A DNA stretch of 64,000 bases from CAWDVB01 sp963824105 (GTDB lineage Bacteria > Actinomycetota > Actinomycetes > Propionibacteriales > Nocardioidaceae): NCBI GenBank assembly GCA_963824105.1, contig CAWGNN010000009.1, positions 584,980 to 648,979 on the forward strand, read 5' to 3'. A program made the translations under genes and the position numbers. Of the stretch, positions 32,479-40,970 are shown one piece after another (positions within the stretch are counted from its first letter, which is position 1; every line of letters begins with the position of its first letter). Under the pieces are notes generated by a model, which saw only the letters and a program-made list of their open reading frames with translations, ran no database searches and was not told where the DNA came from.

Positions 32479-33549
32479 ATGAGTCTGGCGCTGGATCTCA
32501 GCCGCGATGTCGTCTCGTTGACCCGCGATCTGGTCGATGCTCCCTCGGAGAGCGGGCAGGAGGAGGCGCTGGTCGACGCCGTCGAGTCGGCCCTTGGGGC
32601 GTTGGGGCACCTTGAGGTGTTTCGCGTGGGCAACACGGTGGTGGCGCGGACCTCGCTCGGCCGTGCCGAGCGGGTGATCCTTGCCGGTCACCTCGACACG
32701 GTCCCGGAGAATGCGAACCTGCCCTCCTCGCTCGACGCGGAGTTCCTGCATGGGCTGGGCAGCTGCGACATGAAGGGCGGCGTGGCCGTGGCCTTGCGCT
32801 TGGCCGCGTCGGTGCCCGAGCCGAACCGGGACATCACCTTCGTGCTCTACGACTGCGAGGAGGTGGAGGCCGAGCGCAACGGCCTGGCCAAGCTCGCCAC
32901 CTCCCACCCCGACCTGCTCGAGGCGGCGTTCGCCCTCTTGATGGAGCCCTCGAACGCCAGGGTCGAGGGTGGTTGCCAGGGGACCCTCCGGGCCGACGTC
33001 GTGACGCGCGGCACCCGAGCCCACTCTGCGCGGGCGTGGTTGGGCGAGAACGCCATCCACGCGGCCGCCGATGTCCTGGAGCGACTCTCGGACTACCGGC
33101 CGCGGCGTCCCGTCATCGATGGCCTCGAGTACTGCGAGGGGCTCAACGCGGTCGGCATCAGCGGTGGAGTGGCGGGGAACGTGGTGCCTGACGAGTGTCG
33201 CGTCACCGTGAACTACCGGTTCGCCCCGGACCGATCTCTGGAGGATGCCGAAGCTCACGTGCGTGAGGTCTTCGAGGGCTATGCGCTCCGGATCACCGAC
33301 GCGGCGCCAGGAGCGCTGCCGGGACTCTCGGTGCCGGCGGCAGCGGCCTTCGTCGACGCCGTCGGGGGAGAGGTGGCACCGAAGTTCGGCTGGACCGACG
33401 TCTCACTGTTCAGCGCTCTTGGTGTTCCGGCGGTGAACTACGGGCCGGGGGACCCGAGTCTGGCCCATCGGCGAGACGAGCGGGTCCCGCTCGCCCAGCT
33501 CCACCACGTCGAAGAGCGGCTGCGCTCCTGGCTGGAAGGGACCGAGTGA
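32479..33549 (+). CDS. dapE: Succinyl-diaminopimelate desuccinylase
   Basis: The 356-residue M20 metallopeptidase cleaves succinate from succinyl-DAP. Zinc ligands and catalytic residues are in GHLDTVP, GSCDMKGG, DCEEVE and the late YGPGDPSLAHRRDE. A dimerisation domain lies between (GTRAHSARAWLGENAIH). Divergent from dapD by 54 bp. Stop overlaps the LOG gene start (TGATG). Confidence 0.92.
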   Translation: MSLALDLSRDVVSLTRDLVDAPSESGQEEALVDAVESALGALGHLEVFRVGNTVVARTSLGRAERVILAGHLDTVPENANLPSSLDAEFLHGLGSCDMKGGVAVALRLAASVPEPNRDITFVLYDCEEVEAERNGLAKLATSHPDLLEAAFALLMEPSNARVEGGCQGTLRADVVTRGTRAHSARAWLGENAIHAAADVLERLSDYRPRRPVIDGLEYCEGLNAVGISGGVAGNVVPDECRVTVNYRFAPDRSLEDAEAHVREVFEGYALRITDAAPGALPGLSVPAAAAFVDAVGGEVAPKFGWTDVSLFSALGVPAVNYGPGDPSLAHRRDERVPLAQLHHVEERLRSWLEGTE

Positions 33550-34334
33550 TGGCCCAGCGCTGGATCCGGCACCGGCCTGACGGTGCAACCACGACCGACC
33601 AGGCGCTCCTCGACGAGCGTGGGCCCACCGACTGGGTGCATGCCGACCCCTGGCGGGTCCTGCGCATCCAGAGTGAGTTCGTCGAGGGGTTCGGCGGGCT
33701 GGCCGAACTGGGACCGGCGGTGACGGTCTTCGGCTCTGCCCGGGAAGCGGCGGGTAGCCCGACGTACGAGCAGGGCGTGGAGCTTGGCCGGAAGTTGGCC
33801 GAGTCCGGCTATGCGGTGATCACCGGGGGAGGTCCGGGGATCATGGAGGCCGCGAACAAGGGCGCCTTCGAGGCGGGAGGCACCTCGGTGGGCCTCTCGA
33901 TCGAGCTCCCGTTCGAGCAGCGGATCAACGACTACGTCAATGTGAGCATGGAGTTCCGCTACTTCTTCGTGCGCAAGACGATGTTCTTGAAGTACGCCGA
34001 AGGATTCGTCGTCCTCCCGGGCGGGTTCGGGACCCTCGACGAGCTCTTCGAGGCGGTGACCCTCGTCCAGACCGGGAAGGTGAGTGCCTTCCGCATCGTT
34101 CTCCTCGGAGTCGACTACTGGTGCGGGTTGATGGATTGGATCCGTGGCAGCGTGCTCGGTGCGGGGCACATCGGCGCCAAGGACGTGGATCTGCTGCATT
34201 GCACCGACGATGTCGACGAGGCCGTCAGGATCCTGTTGGAGTCCCGTGCGGAGCGCGGCGACGAAGCTCTGAATCCCGCCATCGGAGTTTCGCCGGAGGA
34301 CATCAACCCGGAGCATGGCACCATCGACCCATGA
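33549..34334 (+). CDS. LOG-family protein (TIGR00730)
   Basis: The 261-residue Rossmann-fold protein has VTVFGSAR, ITGGGPGIMEAANKGAFEAGG and VVLPGGFGTLDELFE. The PGGxGTxxE motif is that of LOG (Lonely guy) phosphoribohydrolases, which free cytokinin-type bases from nucleotides; bacterial members also act on AMP. The true substrate here is unknown. ATG 33549 overlaps the dapE stop; GTG 33546 is one codon earlier. Confidence 0.88.
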   Translation: MAQRWIRHRPDGATTTDQALLDERGPTDWVHADPWRVLRIQSEFVEGFGGLAELGPAVTVFGSAREAAGSPTYEQGVELGRKLAESGYAVITGGGPGIMEAANKGAFEAGGTSVGLSIELPFEQRINDYVNVSMEFRYFFVRKTMFLKYAEGFVVLPGGFGTLDELFEAVTLVQTGKVSAFRIVLLGVDYWCGLMDWIRGSVLGAGHIGAKDVDLLHCTDDVDEAVRILLESRAERGDEALNPAIGVSPEDINPEHGTIDP

Positions 34335-34714
34335 TGTGGTTCTTCGCGACCCTGTGCCTTGCGATCATCGTCCTCGTCGCCGTGGTCGCGACGGGGTGGG
34401 GCGGCGGCATGCCGGAGGCGTACGACGACCGTCCGGACTCGCGGGTGCAGGCCGACCGTCCGATTTCCGCCGGAGACCTGGTCCACGTCCGCTTCTCGTC
34501 CGCACTGCGGGGCTATCGGATGTCGGAGGTCGACACGCTCCTGGATCGGCTGGCCCAGGAGATGGCCCAGCGGGAGGCGTTGGTGCGTGACCGCCCTGCG
34601 GCCCAGCCTGCGGGCACCGTGACACCCTCCCCATCGACCTCTCCTTACCCGACCGCTCCCCTGCCGCCGGTGCCCAAGCCCACCGCTGAGTCCCCGGACG
34701 ACGACAAGTCGTGA
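34331..34714 (+). CDS. Small membrane-anchored DivIVA-domain protein
   Basis: The 127-residue protein has an N-terminal membrane helix (FATLCLAIIVLVAVVATGW), then a single DivI1A-type repeat, FSSALRGYRMSEVDTLLDRL, and a Pro/Ser/Thr-rich tail. It is far shorter than Wag31/DivIVA. In mycobacteria a similar gene lies before tag. Overlaps LOG by four bases and tag by four, so it is in the operon. Confidence 0.8.
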   Translation: MMWFFATLCLAIIVLVAVVATGWGGGMPEAYDDRPDSRVQADRPISAGDLVHVRFSSALRGYRMSEVDTLLDRLAQEMAQREALVRDRPAAQPAGTVTPSPSTSPYPTAPLPPVPKPTAESPDDDKS

Positions 34715-35265
34715 CCGATCCGGCCCGCTGCCCCTGGGCGGGCTCGCCGCAGGACTCCCCCGAGTACGTCGCCTATCACGATGGTGAGTGGGGTCGGCCC
34801 TTGCGCGGTGACAGCGCCATGTTCGAGCGTCTCACCCTGGAGGCCTTCCAGTCAGGGCTCTCCTGGTTGACCATCCTCCGCAAGCGCGTCGCCTTCCGAT
34901 CGGCGTTCGCCGGGTTCGACATCGCCGAGGTGGCCGGGTTCGGGGCCACCGAGGTGACTCGCCTCCTGACCGACCCCGGGATCGTGCGCAACCGGGCGAA
35001 GATCGAGGCAGCCATCAACAACGCTCGAGCTGCGCTCGCCACGTCGGAGGGCCTGTCGGATCTGCTCTGGTCGTTCGCCCCGGAGACGCCGCTGCCGGCC
35101 CCGCTCACCCTCGCGGACGTGCCGAGCCGCAGCCCGGAGTCCGAGGCGATGACGAAGGAGCTGAAGCGCCGCGGGTTCACCTTCGTGGGGCCGACCACCC
35201 TCTACGCGCTGATGCAGGCCACCGGCATGGTCAACGATCATCTTGCCGACTGTTGGGTGCGGTGA
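34711..35265 (+). CDS. tag: DNA-3-methyladenine glycosylase I
   Basis: The 184-residue enzyme excises 3-methyladenine in base-excision repair. RCPWAG (zinc Cys), YHDGEWGRP, EAFQSGLSWLTILRKR (substrate pocket with Glu and Trp) and GPTTLYALMQATGMVNDHLADC (zinc His and Cys) are the Tag signatures. GTG 34711 overlaps the previous stop. Confidence 0.95.
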   Translation: MTDPARCPWAGSPQDSPEYVAYHDGEWGRPLRGDSAMFERLTLEAFQSGLSWLTILRKRVAFRSAFAGFDIAEVAGFGATEVTRLLTDPGIVRNRAKIEAAINNARAALATSEGLSDLLWSFAPETPLPAPLTLADVPSRSPESEAMTKELKRRGFTFVGPTTLYALMQATGMVNDHLADCWVR

Positions 35266-35293
35266 CGACCTTCGGGCCGACCCCCCAGACCCC

Positions 35294-36088
35294 TCACCGC
35301 CCGTGGAAGACCGGCTTCTCCTTGGCCACGAAGGCGGATACCGCGTCCCGGTGGTCGTGGGTCGCACCAGTAAGACGCATCATCTCGGCCTCGAACGTCA
35401 GCGAGGACTCCAGGTCGTGACCGGCGCTGTGGGCGACCGCTCGGCGGACCGCCCCGTAGGCCACGGTCGGGCCCTGCGCCAGCCTGGCCGCGAGCTCGGC
35501 TGCCACCTCACCCACGGCGTCGGCTGGCACCACTTTGGTGGCCAGGCCGAGCGCGAGTGACTCCGCGGCATCCACGGTCCGTGGGAAGTAGAGCAGGTCG
35601 AGCGCCGCGGCGCGGCCGACGAGGCGTTGGAGGGTCCAGGAGGATCCGGTGTCGCAGGACAGTGCGATTCCGGTGAAGGCCGTATTGAAGCCTCCGGTGT
35701 CGGCCAGGATCCGGAAGTCGCAGGCGAAGGCCAGGCTGGCGCCGGCCCCGGCGGCCACGCCGTTGACGGCAGCCACCACTGGTTTGGGCATGGTTGCCAC
35801 CAGCGTGACGATCGGGTTGTAGTGCTCGGCCACCGTCGACAGCACCTGGTCGGGTCCCCGGGTGGCCAACACCTCTACGTGTTCCTTGAGATCCTGGCCG
35901 ACGCAGAAGCCGCGACCTGTCCCGGTGAGGACGACACATCGGACGGATGCGTCCTCGGCCGCCCCCTGCAGGGCCGCGAGCAGGGCGATCTTGGTCGAAA
36001 CGTCGAGGGAATTCATCGAATCGGGCCGGTTCAACGTGATGGTGGCGACGCCGTCCGCCACTGCGGAGAGCACGGGCTGGTCTGTCAT
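35294..36088 (-). CDS. Enoyl-CoA hydratase/isomerase (PaaG-like)
   Basis: The 264-residue crotonase-fold protein has GTGRGFCVGQDLKEH (CoA loop and first oxyanion residue), AAVNGVAAGAGASLAFACDF and TAFTGIALSCDTGSSWTLQR. The Asp in the last motif, with no Glu in its usual place, points to the isomerase-like PaaG group. ATG 36088 follows GGAGG by 5 nt. Converges on tag. In mycobacteria a crotonase-like gene is not standard at this locus as far as I recall. Confidence 0.85.
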   Translation of the reverse strand: MTDQPVLSAVADGVATITLNRPDSMNSLDVSTKIALLAALQGAAEDASVRCVVLTGTGRGFCVGQDLKEHVEVLATRGPDQVLSTVAEHYNPIVTLVATMPKPVVAAVNGVAAGAGASLAFACDFRILADTGGFNTAFTGIALSCDTGSSWTLQRLVGRAAALDLLYFPRTVDAAESLALGLATKVVPADAVGEVAAELAARLAQGPTVAYGAVRRAVAHSAGHDLESSLTFEAEMMRLTGATHDHRDAVSAFVAKEKPVFHGR

Positions 36089-36304
36089 GGATCCTCCGAG
36101 CTGATCGCGCTGGTGGGTCAAACCTAGTCGCGTTCAGCGGCGGCAGGGGTGCCCGCCGAGCCATCCGGCGGCGATTCGGATGCGACTGGAGGCCCGTGGT
36201 TCGCCGTTCGGGTGTCGGCGGCAGGCTGAATTGCGCGATAATGACCCGAGACTCGTCGCGCCCAGCAGACGATGGGCGCGCGCTAGCCGGGAAGAGGTGT
36301 TCGC
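36089..36304 (+). promoter_or_regulatory. Promoter region of the DUF3117 gene
   Basis: The 216-bp gap has a clear -10-like GATAAT at 36237-36242 and a GAAGAGG ribosome site before ATG 36305. No other gene was found. Confidence 0.5.
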
Positions 36305-36472
36305 ATGGCGGCGATGAAGCCGCGGACGGGCGACGGTCCGCTGGAGGTCACCAAGGAGGGACGCGGCATCGTGATGCGGGTTCCCCTGGAAGGTGGCGGT
36401 CGACTCGTCGTAGAGCTCAACGCTGAAGAGGCGAGCGCCTTGGGGGATGCACTCAAGTCGGTTGTCGGCTGA
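36305..36472 (+). CDS. DUF3117-family small protein
   Basis: The 55-residue protein (AAMKPRTGDGPLEVTKEGRG at the start, ending ALGDALKSVVG) matches the conserved actinobacterial DUF3117 family, whose function is unknown. In M. tuberculosis it lies next to tag. A terminator hairpin follows. Confidence 0.92.
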   Translation: MAAMKPRTGDGPLEVTKEGRGIVMRVPLEGGGRLVVELNAEEASALGDALKSVVG

Positions 36473-36492
36473 GCCGTCCTTCGCCGAGCGCG

Positions 36493-36528
36493 ACGACCCC
36501 GGAGATCCTCGAGATTTCCGGGGTCGTT
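36493..36528 (+). terminator. Terminator hairpin after the DUF3117 gene
   Basis: An 11-bp stem (ACGACCCCGGA / TCCGGGGTCGT) with a 13-nt loop begins 21 bp after the stop codon; only two T follow. Confidence 0.7.
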
Positions 36529-36594
36529 CCCGTCGGGCTCTGAGCACGAGCCAGGCTCCTAGTAGAGTCAGATGGCGTCATCACAGGGGGGACT

Positions 36595-38103
36595 TTGGAG
36601 AGCCAGTTGACGGACCGTTCGCCGGTGCTGGAGCTGTCGGCCCAACCGCCGACGGAGGTGGCCGAGGCGGAGGTGGTGGCCGTCCCCGTCCTGAGCGGGG
36701 CGGCCGGTGTCGTGCTGGGGCCCGGGTCCACCGAGTTGATCGACCGCTACGAGATCGACGCCTTTGCCATCCTCGACACCAACGGCGCCTCCGGGCGGCC
36801 CGGTGAGATCACTGAGCACCTGATCCCCACCGAGTTGCCCGCTCGCCGGCTGCTCTTCGTCGGAGTCGGTGAGGCTGACGTCGCCGCGCTCCGGCGGGCC
36901 GGCTCAGCGCTGGCGCGCAAGACCCGGGGCCGCTCGACGGTCGCCACCTCGGTCGCGGCCGTGGCCGACGACGAAGGCACCGCCGCGTTCGTCGAGGGAG
37001 TGCTGCTCGGCTCCTACCGCTTCCACGACCGGTCGGCGGACTCCGGTCCGGTTCCGGTGGAGCGCGTGGTGCTCTGCATGCCCCACAGTGGAGCCGATGC
37101 AGTGGTCGACCGGGCCCGGCAGGTAGCCGAAGCCTCCCTGTGGGCGCGTGCCATGTCCAGCATCCCGTCCAACAAGAAGTCCCCCGCCTGGATCGCCGAC
37201 CAAGCCGTGCGCCTCGCCGACCGGACCGGGATCGATGTCAGGGTGTGGGACGAGAAGCACCTGCGGCAGGACGGGTTCAACGCGATCCTGGCGGTCGGCC
37301 AGGAGTCGGCGAACCCGCCGAGAATGGTCCGGCTGGACTACAAGCCGGCTCGGGTCACACGCCGGACCCGTCATGTGGTTCTGGTCGGCAAGGGCATCAC
37401 GTTCGATACCGGAGGGCTGTCGCTCAAGCCGGCTGACGCCATGATCAACATGAAGCGTGACATGACCGGTGCCGCGGTCGTCCTGGCCGTCATGGGCGCT
37501 CTGTCGGCGGTCCGCTGCCCGATCAAGGTGACCGGGCTCCTGACCAGCGCCGAGAACTCCGTCGGCGGCAACGCACTGAGGCCGGGCGACGTGATCCGGC
37601 ACTACGGCGGTCGCACCACCGAGGTGACCAACACCGACGCCGAAGGACGCCTGGTGATGGCCGACGGGTTGGCCTACGCCGTCGAATCCATCAAACCGGA
37701 CGCCTTGGTCGACGTGGCCACGCTGACCGGCGCCATCAAGGTTGCCCTGGGCGTGCGCACCGGTGGGCTCTTCGCGACCAGTGACGCCCTGGCGGATGGT
37801 TTCTTGAGCGTCGCGAGCGCCGCGGGTGAGCCTTTCTGGCGGATGCCGCTGGTCGACGACTACGCCGAGGGTCTGGACTCCAGGGTTGCCGACTCCGACA
37901 ACGCGGGTCCCGGCCCGGGTGCGATCTTGGCCGCGCTCTTCCTCCGCGAGTTCACCGGTGGGGTGCCGTGGATGCACCTGGACATCGCTTCAGTGGGAGA
38001 CTCGCCCGTGGACGCCTTCGAGTGGACCCCAGGGCCCACCGGCTACGGCGTCCGGGCCTTGTTGCGCTGGCTGGGCGGTCCCGACCCGCTCGCCGGGGTC
38101 TGA
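36595..38103 (+). CDS. pepA: Leucyl aminopeptidase (M17)
   Basis: The 502-residue cytosol aminopeptidase removes N-terminal residues from peptides. VGKGITFDTGGLSLKP (metal Lys/Asp), SAENSVGGNALRPGDV and the signature NTDAEGRL with metal Asp/Glu are present. TTG 36595 is the best start: AGGGGGG precedes it by 3-5 nt and a TAGAGT -10 lies near 36561. A second TTG at 36607 is possible. Confidence 0.92.
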   Translation: MESQLTDRSPVLELSAQPPTEVAEAEVVAVPVLSGAAGVVLGPGSTELIDRYEIDAFAILDTNGASGRPGEITEHLIPTELPARRLLFVGVGEADVAALRRAGSALARKTRGRSTVATSVAAVADDEGTAAFVEGVLLGSYRFHDRSADSGPVPVERVVLCMPHSGADAVVDRARQVAEASLWARAMSSIPSNKKSPAWIADQAVRLADRTGIDVRVWDEKHLRQDGFNAILAVGQESANPPRMVRLDYKPARVTRRTRHVVLVGKGITFDTGGLSLKPADAMINMKRDMTGAAVVLAVMGALSAVRCPIKVTGLLTSAENSVGGNALRPGDVIRHYGGRTTEVTNTDAEGRLVMADGLAYAVESIKPDALVDVATLTGAIKVALGVRTGGLFATSDALADGFLSVASAAGEPFWRMPLVDDYAEGLDSRVADSDNAGPGPGAILAALFLREFTGGVPWMHLDIASVGDSPVDAFEWTPGPTGYGVRALLRWLGGPDPLAGV

Positions 38104-38123
38104 CCTACTTCGAAGGAGAAGCC

Positions 38124-38462
38124 ATGCAGGGACTGACGGTCCGCTGGTCGCTCGCCAAGGCACCCGAGGGCGTCGAGGCGGCCCTCGAGGACTACGTCGA
38201 GGACTCCAGCTTCGAACGTTTCCAGGGCAAGCCCGGGTTGCGCTTCAAGACCTGGCGGATGCGTCCTGGTGAGTGGTTCGAGGGCTGCTACGTCTTCGAC
38301 ACCCCGGAGGACTGCGATGTCTTCGAGAAGGAGTTCCGTGAGGTGGAAGCCACCTCACGGGTGTCCCAGATCGTCGGATCCGTGCCGATCCTGATCGAGC
38401 CCTGCCAGATCGTGGCTGTGGCCGAGGGAGGCACGGGATTCGCGGCGGCTCCCCGCTACTGA
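38124..38462 (+). CDS. Small protein of unknown function (possible ferredoxin-like alpha/beta barrel)
   Basis: The 112-residue protein has TVRWSLAKAPEGVEAALEDY, GLRFKTWRMRPGEWFEGCY, VFDTPEDCDVFEKEFRE and a final strand. The strand-helix-strand repeats recall dimeric YdhR-like monooxygenase folds. ATG 38124 follows AAGGAG by 6 nt. Overlaps the next gene by one base. Confidence 0.7.
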   Translation: MQGLTVRWSLAKAPEGVEAALEDYVEDSSFERFQGKPGLRFKTWRMRPGEWFEGCYVFDTPEDCDVFEKEFREVEATSRVSQIVGSVPILIEPCQIVAVAEGGTGFAAAPRY

Positions 38463-39013
38463 TGGAGCTGGTCCGTCCCCACCAGCGCTATCGCAAGTCC
38501 TTCCTCGTGGCCGCCGACGAGTTCGTGGCCGCCGGTGAGGAGATGTACGCCGGGACGATCAGCTTCCCGCCCGACGCCGCGTTCGCCGGCATCGAGTTCA
38601 CCCGTGGGGACCTCGAGTCCCCCGCGGTCTTCGCCGACATGGTGCGCTTCGTCGTCGGTCAGGAGGAGCCCGACGCTCCGCGGCCGGCAGGTTTTGTGCC
38701 CTCGACGGCCAGATGGATGGTCGATGCGGGGGAGCTGGTGGGGCGGATCTCCCTGCGGCACGAGCTGACCGAGCTGCTCCTCGCCTGGGGCGGGCATATC
38801 GGATACTCCGTGCGACCGTCAGCCCGCCGACGGGGCTATGCGACCGACGCGCTGCGACAGATGCTGCCGCTGTGCGCCGAGAGAGGTCTGGGGCAGGTCC
38901 TGGTCACCTGCGACGAGGAGAACGTCGCCTCGCGCAAGGTGATCGAGGCCAACGGCGGCAGGTACGAGGACTCCAACGAGGGCAAGCGGCGCTATTGGGT
39001 CCCCACCGGCTGA
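38462..39013 (+). CDS. GNAT-family N-acetyltransferase
   Basis: The 183-residue protein has the acetyl-CoA motif A: IGYSVRPSARRRGYATDALRQ, followed by VLVTCDEENVASRKVIEANGG. RISLRHEL is the preceding strand. The substrate is unknown. ATG overlaps the upstream stop (TGATG). Converges on the O-methyltransferase with only 2 bp between. Confidence 0.9.
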   Translation: MELVRPHQRYRKSFLVAADEFVAAGEEMYAGTISFPPDAAFAGIEFTRGDLESPAVFADMVRFVVGQEEPDAPRPAGFVPSTARWMVDAGELVGRISLRHELTELLLAWGGHIGYSVRPSARRRGYATDALRQMLPLCAERGLGQVLVTCDEENVASRKVIEANGGRYEDSNEGKRRYWVPTG

Positions 39014-39015
39014 CG

Positions 39016-39786
39016 TCAGTCGTCGGGGGACCAGACCTTCTTGGCGACCAGCAGGCCGTCGCCGACGGGGAGCAGCAGTGGGATCACCTGCTCGTGGTGA
39101 CGGATGAGGTTTCCGACCTCGCGGATCGCCAGGGTCTCGGGGTCACGTTGGGCGGGGTCGGCCACCCGGTCGTGTCGCAGTGCGTTGTCGAAGACGACCA
39201 CGCCGCCCGGCCGCAACAGCCGCATCGCCTCGGCGAAGTAGTCGGGGTACTCCTGTTTGGCGCCGTCGCAGAAGACCAAGTCGTAGTGGCCGTCGGTGAG
39301 CCGGGGGAGGACGTCGAGCGCCCGCCCGGTGATGCAGCGGAAGCGCTGGTGGGCGAAGCCCGCCTCGGTGTATGTCTCCTTGGCCAACCGCTGGTGCTCG
39401 GCCTCGGTGTCGATCGTGGTGAGCACGCCGTCGGTGCGCATGCCGCGCAGCAACCAGACCCCCGAGACCCCGGTGCCGGTGCCGATCTCGGCGACCGCTC
39501 GGGCCTCGGTCACGGCGGCGAGGAAGCGAAGGGCGGCCCCTCCTCCGGAGCCGATCGGGACCACTCCCACTTCTGAGGCGCGGCTACGACCCGCGATGAG
39601 GACGTCGTCCTCTTCGACGAACTCCTCGGCATAGGCCCAACTCGCGGGCTTCGGTGCGCTGATAGCGGCCTCCTCGATCTTCTTGGAGGTGAGCCTACTC
39701 GCTGGCGATGGCGTTCCTGGGGAACGAACCCGAGCCCTCAGGCGTTGTCGTTGGCGGGGCGCAAGTGGGGCGCGAATGGGGCGCAC
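39016..39786 (-). CDS. SAM-dependent O-methyltransferase (Rv1220c-like)
   Basis: The AdoMet-binding core has AVAEIGTGTGVSGVWLLRGM, LTTIDTEAEHQ, YDLVFCDGAKQEYPDYFAEA and LRPGGVVVFDN. The class is the catechol-type O-methyltransferase family, and the place beside sigE matches M. tuberculosis Rv1220c. The start is uncertain: GTG 39786 is the only canonical codon before the conserved region KKIEEAAISAPKP, but it adds ~35 Arg/Pro-rich residues. A TAGGCT -10-like element lies within that extension at 39692-39697. Substrate unknown. Confidence 0.85.
   Translation of the reverse strand: MRPIRAPLAPRQRQRLRARVRSPGTPSPASRLTSKKIEEAAISAPKPASWAYAEEFVEEDDVLIAGRSRASEVGVVPIGSGGGAALRFLAAVTEARAVAEIGTGTGVSGVWLLRGMRTDGVLTTIDTEAEHQRLAKETYTEAGFAHQRFRCITGRALDVLPRLTDGHYDLVFCDGAKQEYPDYFAEAMRLLRPGGVVVFDNALRHDRVADPAQRDPETLAIREVGNLIRHHEQVIPLLLPVGDGLLVAKKVWSPDD
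39721..39746 (+). promoter_or_regulatory. ECF-type promoter upstream of sigE
   Basis: GGAAC (39721-39725), 17 bp, CGTT (39743-39746) fits the SigE/SigH-like GGAAC-N16-19-CGTT pattern and lies ~125 bp before sigE, suggesting autoregulation. Confidence 0.7.
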
Positions 39787-39869
39787 ATGGGGCTCAATGG
39801 CGGTACACAGAGTTCCTTCAGGAGGAATTCCTAGCGTGAGGCGGAGGAACCGAGGGAGAGGAGGAGCTC

Positions 39870-40439
39870 ATGGGCACTGCCTCGACCTTGTCGTGGGAAA
39901 GTTTGGTCAGCGAGCATTCGCCGCGGGTCTACCGGTTGGCCTTTCGACTCACAGGCAACGGCTACGACGCCGAGGATCTGGCCCAGGAGGTTTTCGTCCG
40001 CGCCTTCCGAGCCCTCCCGACCTTCGAACCCGGCAACGTTGGTGCTTGGCTGCACCGGATCACCACGAATCTCTTCCTCGACCAGGCCCGCCGGCGGACC
40101 CGCATCCGCTTCGACCCGCTCGGCGACGACGAGACCCGGGTGTCGGCTCCCGATCCGGCTCCGGATGCATTCGTCACCGGCGGCATGCTCGACGCCGACG
40201 TCGAGTCGGCTCTGCAAAGCCTGCCGCCGGACTTCCGGGTCGCGGTCGTGCTCTGCGACATCGAGGGACTCAGCTACGAGGAGATCGCCGATGTCCTCGA
40301 CGCCAAGGTCGGAACCATCCGGTCCCGGATCCATCGCGGCCGCGGCATGCTCCGCAAGGCACTGGCCCACCGAGCTCCCGCCTCGGGTCGGCTCCGCTAC
40401 TCCGGACCGGTTGATCCGGTGACATTGGGTGGTGTCTGA
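39870..40439 (+). CDS. sigE: ECF RNA polymerase sigma factor SigE
   Basis: The 189-residue sigma factor has region 2 (YRLAFRLTGNGYDAEDLAQE, VFVRAFRALPTF, WLHRITTNLFLDQARR) and region 4 (LQSLPPDFRVAVVLCDIEGL, SYEEIADVLDAKVGTIRSRI). The order O-methyltransferase, sigma, anti-sigma, HtrA, TatB is that of mycobacterial sigE, which responds to envelope stress. ATG 39870 follows GAGGAGG. Overlaps the anti-sigma gene (TGATG). Confidence 0.95.
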   Translation: MGTASTLSWESLVSEHSPRVYRLAFRLTGNGYDAEDLAQEVFVRAFRALPTFEPGNVGAWLHRITTNLFLDQARRRTRIRFDPLGDDETRVSAPDPAPDAFVTGGMLDADVESALQSLPPDFRVAVVLCDIEGLSYEEIADVLDAKVGTIRSRIHRGRGMLRKALAHRAPASGRLRYSGPVDPVTLGGV

Positions 40440-40927
40440 TGAGCAGCATGCGCGCGATTCGGGCGATGCGGCTCCGGGGTGGCCACCTCGGAGACTCGGT
40501 CTCCGCCCTCGTCGACGGTCAGCTCGATCCGGAGACCGCCGAACGGCTCTGGCACCATGCCGCGGACTGCTCCGAGTGCGACCGCGCCATCGACGCCGAG
40601 TGGTGGGTCAAGCGCCGGATGGCCAGGAGCGGTGACCTGCCCACCCCGCAGAGCCTCGTTGGCTCTCTGCAGAGCCTGCCCGCGAAGGCCGATCGACTTT
40701 CCGGCCCGCGCGTGATCCTCAGGCGCCCGCGCCGCTACCTCGTGGCCGGAGCCGGCTCGGTCTCGGCTGCCCTGGTCGGGTTCGCCGCATTGAGCGGCGG
40801 CCTGCCGTCCGCGTCGGGCCCGTCCGGGGATCCTTCGGTTCCCGGAGACGGTTCGCCTTCGCTGGTCACCCCGGTGGCGCCCGGCTCGGAGGACCAGTTC
40901 ATGAGCGTCGTGTTCGTCCCGCGTTGA
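40439..40927 (+). CDS. rseA: Anti-sigma factor (RseA-like, zinc-binding)
   Basis: The 162-residue protein has the ZAS motif HAADCSEC (His40-x3-Cys44-x2-Cys47) near the N-terminus, which clamps the sigma factor, and one weak hydrophobic segment (VAGAGSVSAALVGFAALSGG) near residue 105. The Pro/Ser-rich tail ends in FMSVVFVPR. Coupled to sigE by a one-base overlap. Confidence 0.9.
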   Translation: MSSMRAIRAMRLRGGHLGDSVSALVDGQLDPETAERLWHHAADCSECDRAIDAEWWVKRRMARSGDLPTPQSLVGSLQSLPAKADRLSGPRVILRRPRRYLVAGAGSVSAALVGFAALSGGLPSASGPSGDPSVPGDGSPSLVTPVAPGSEDQFMSVVFVPR

Positions 40928-40970
40928 TCCACCTGACGCTCGGGTGTGGACCGTGGGGGAGAATGGCTCG

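Noticed and set aside
32425..33258. N-terminal extension of DapD of about 278 residues
   Set aside because: The open stretch lies antisense to dapE, has no DapD similarity, and the leaderless -10 before GTG 32424 sets the start.
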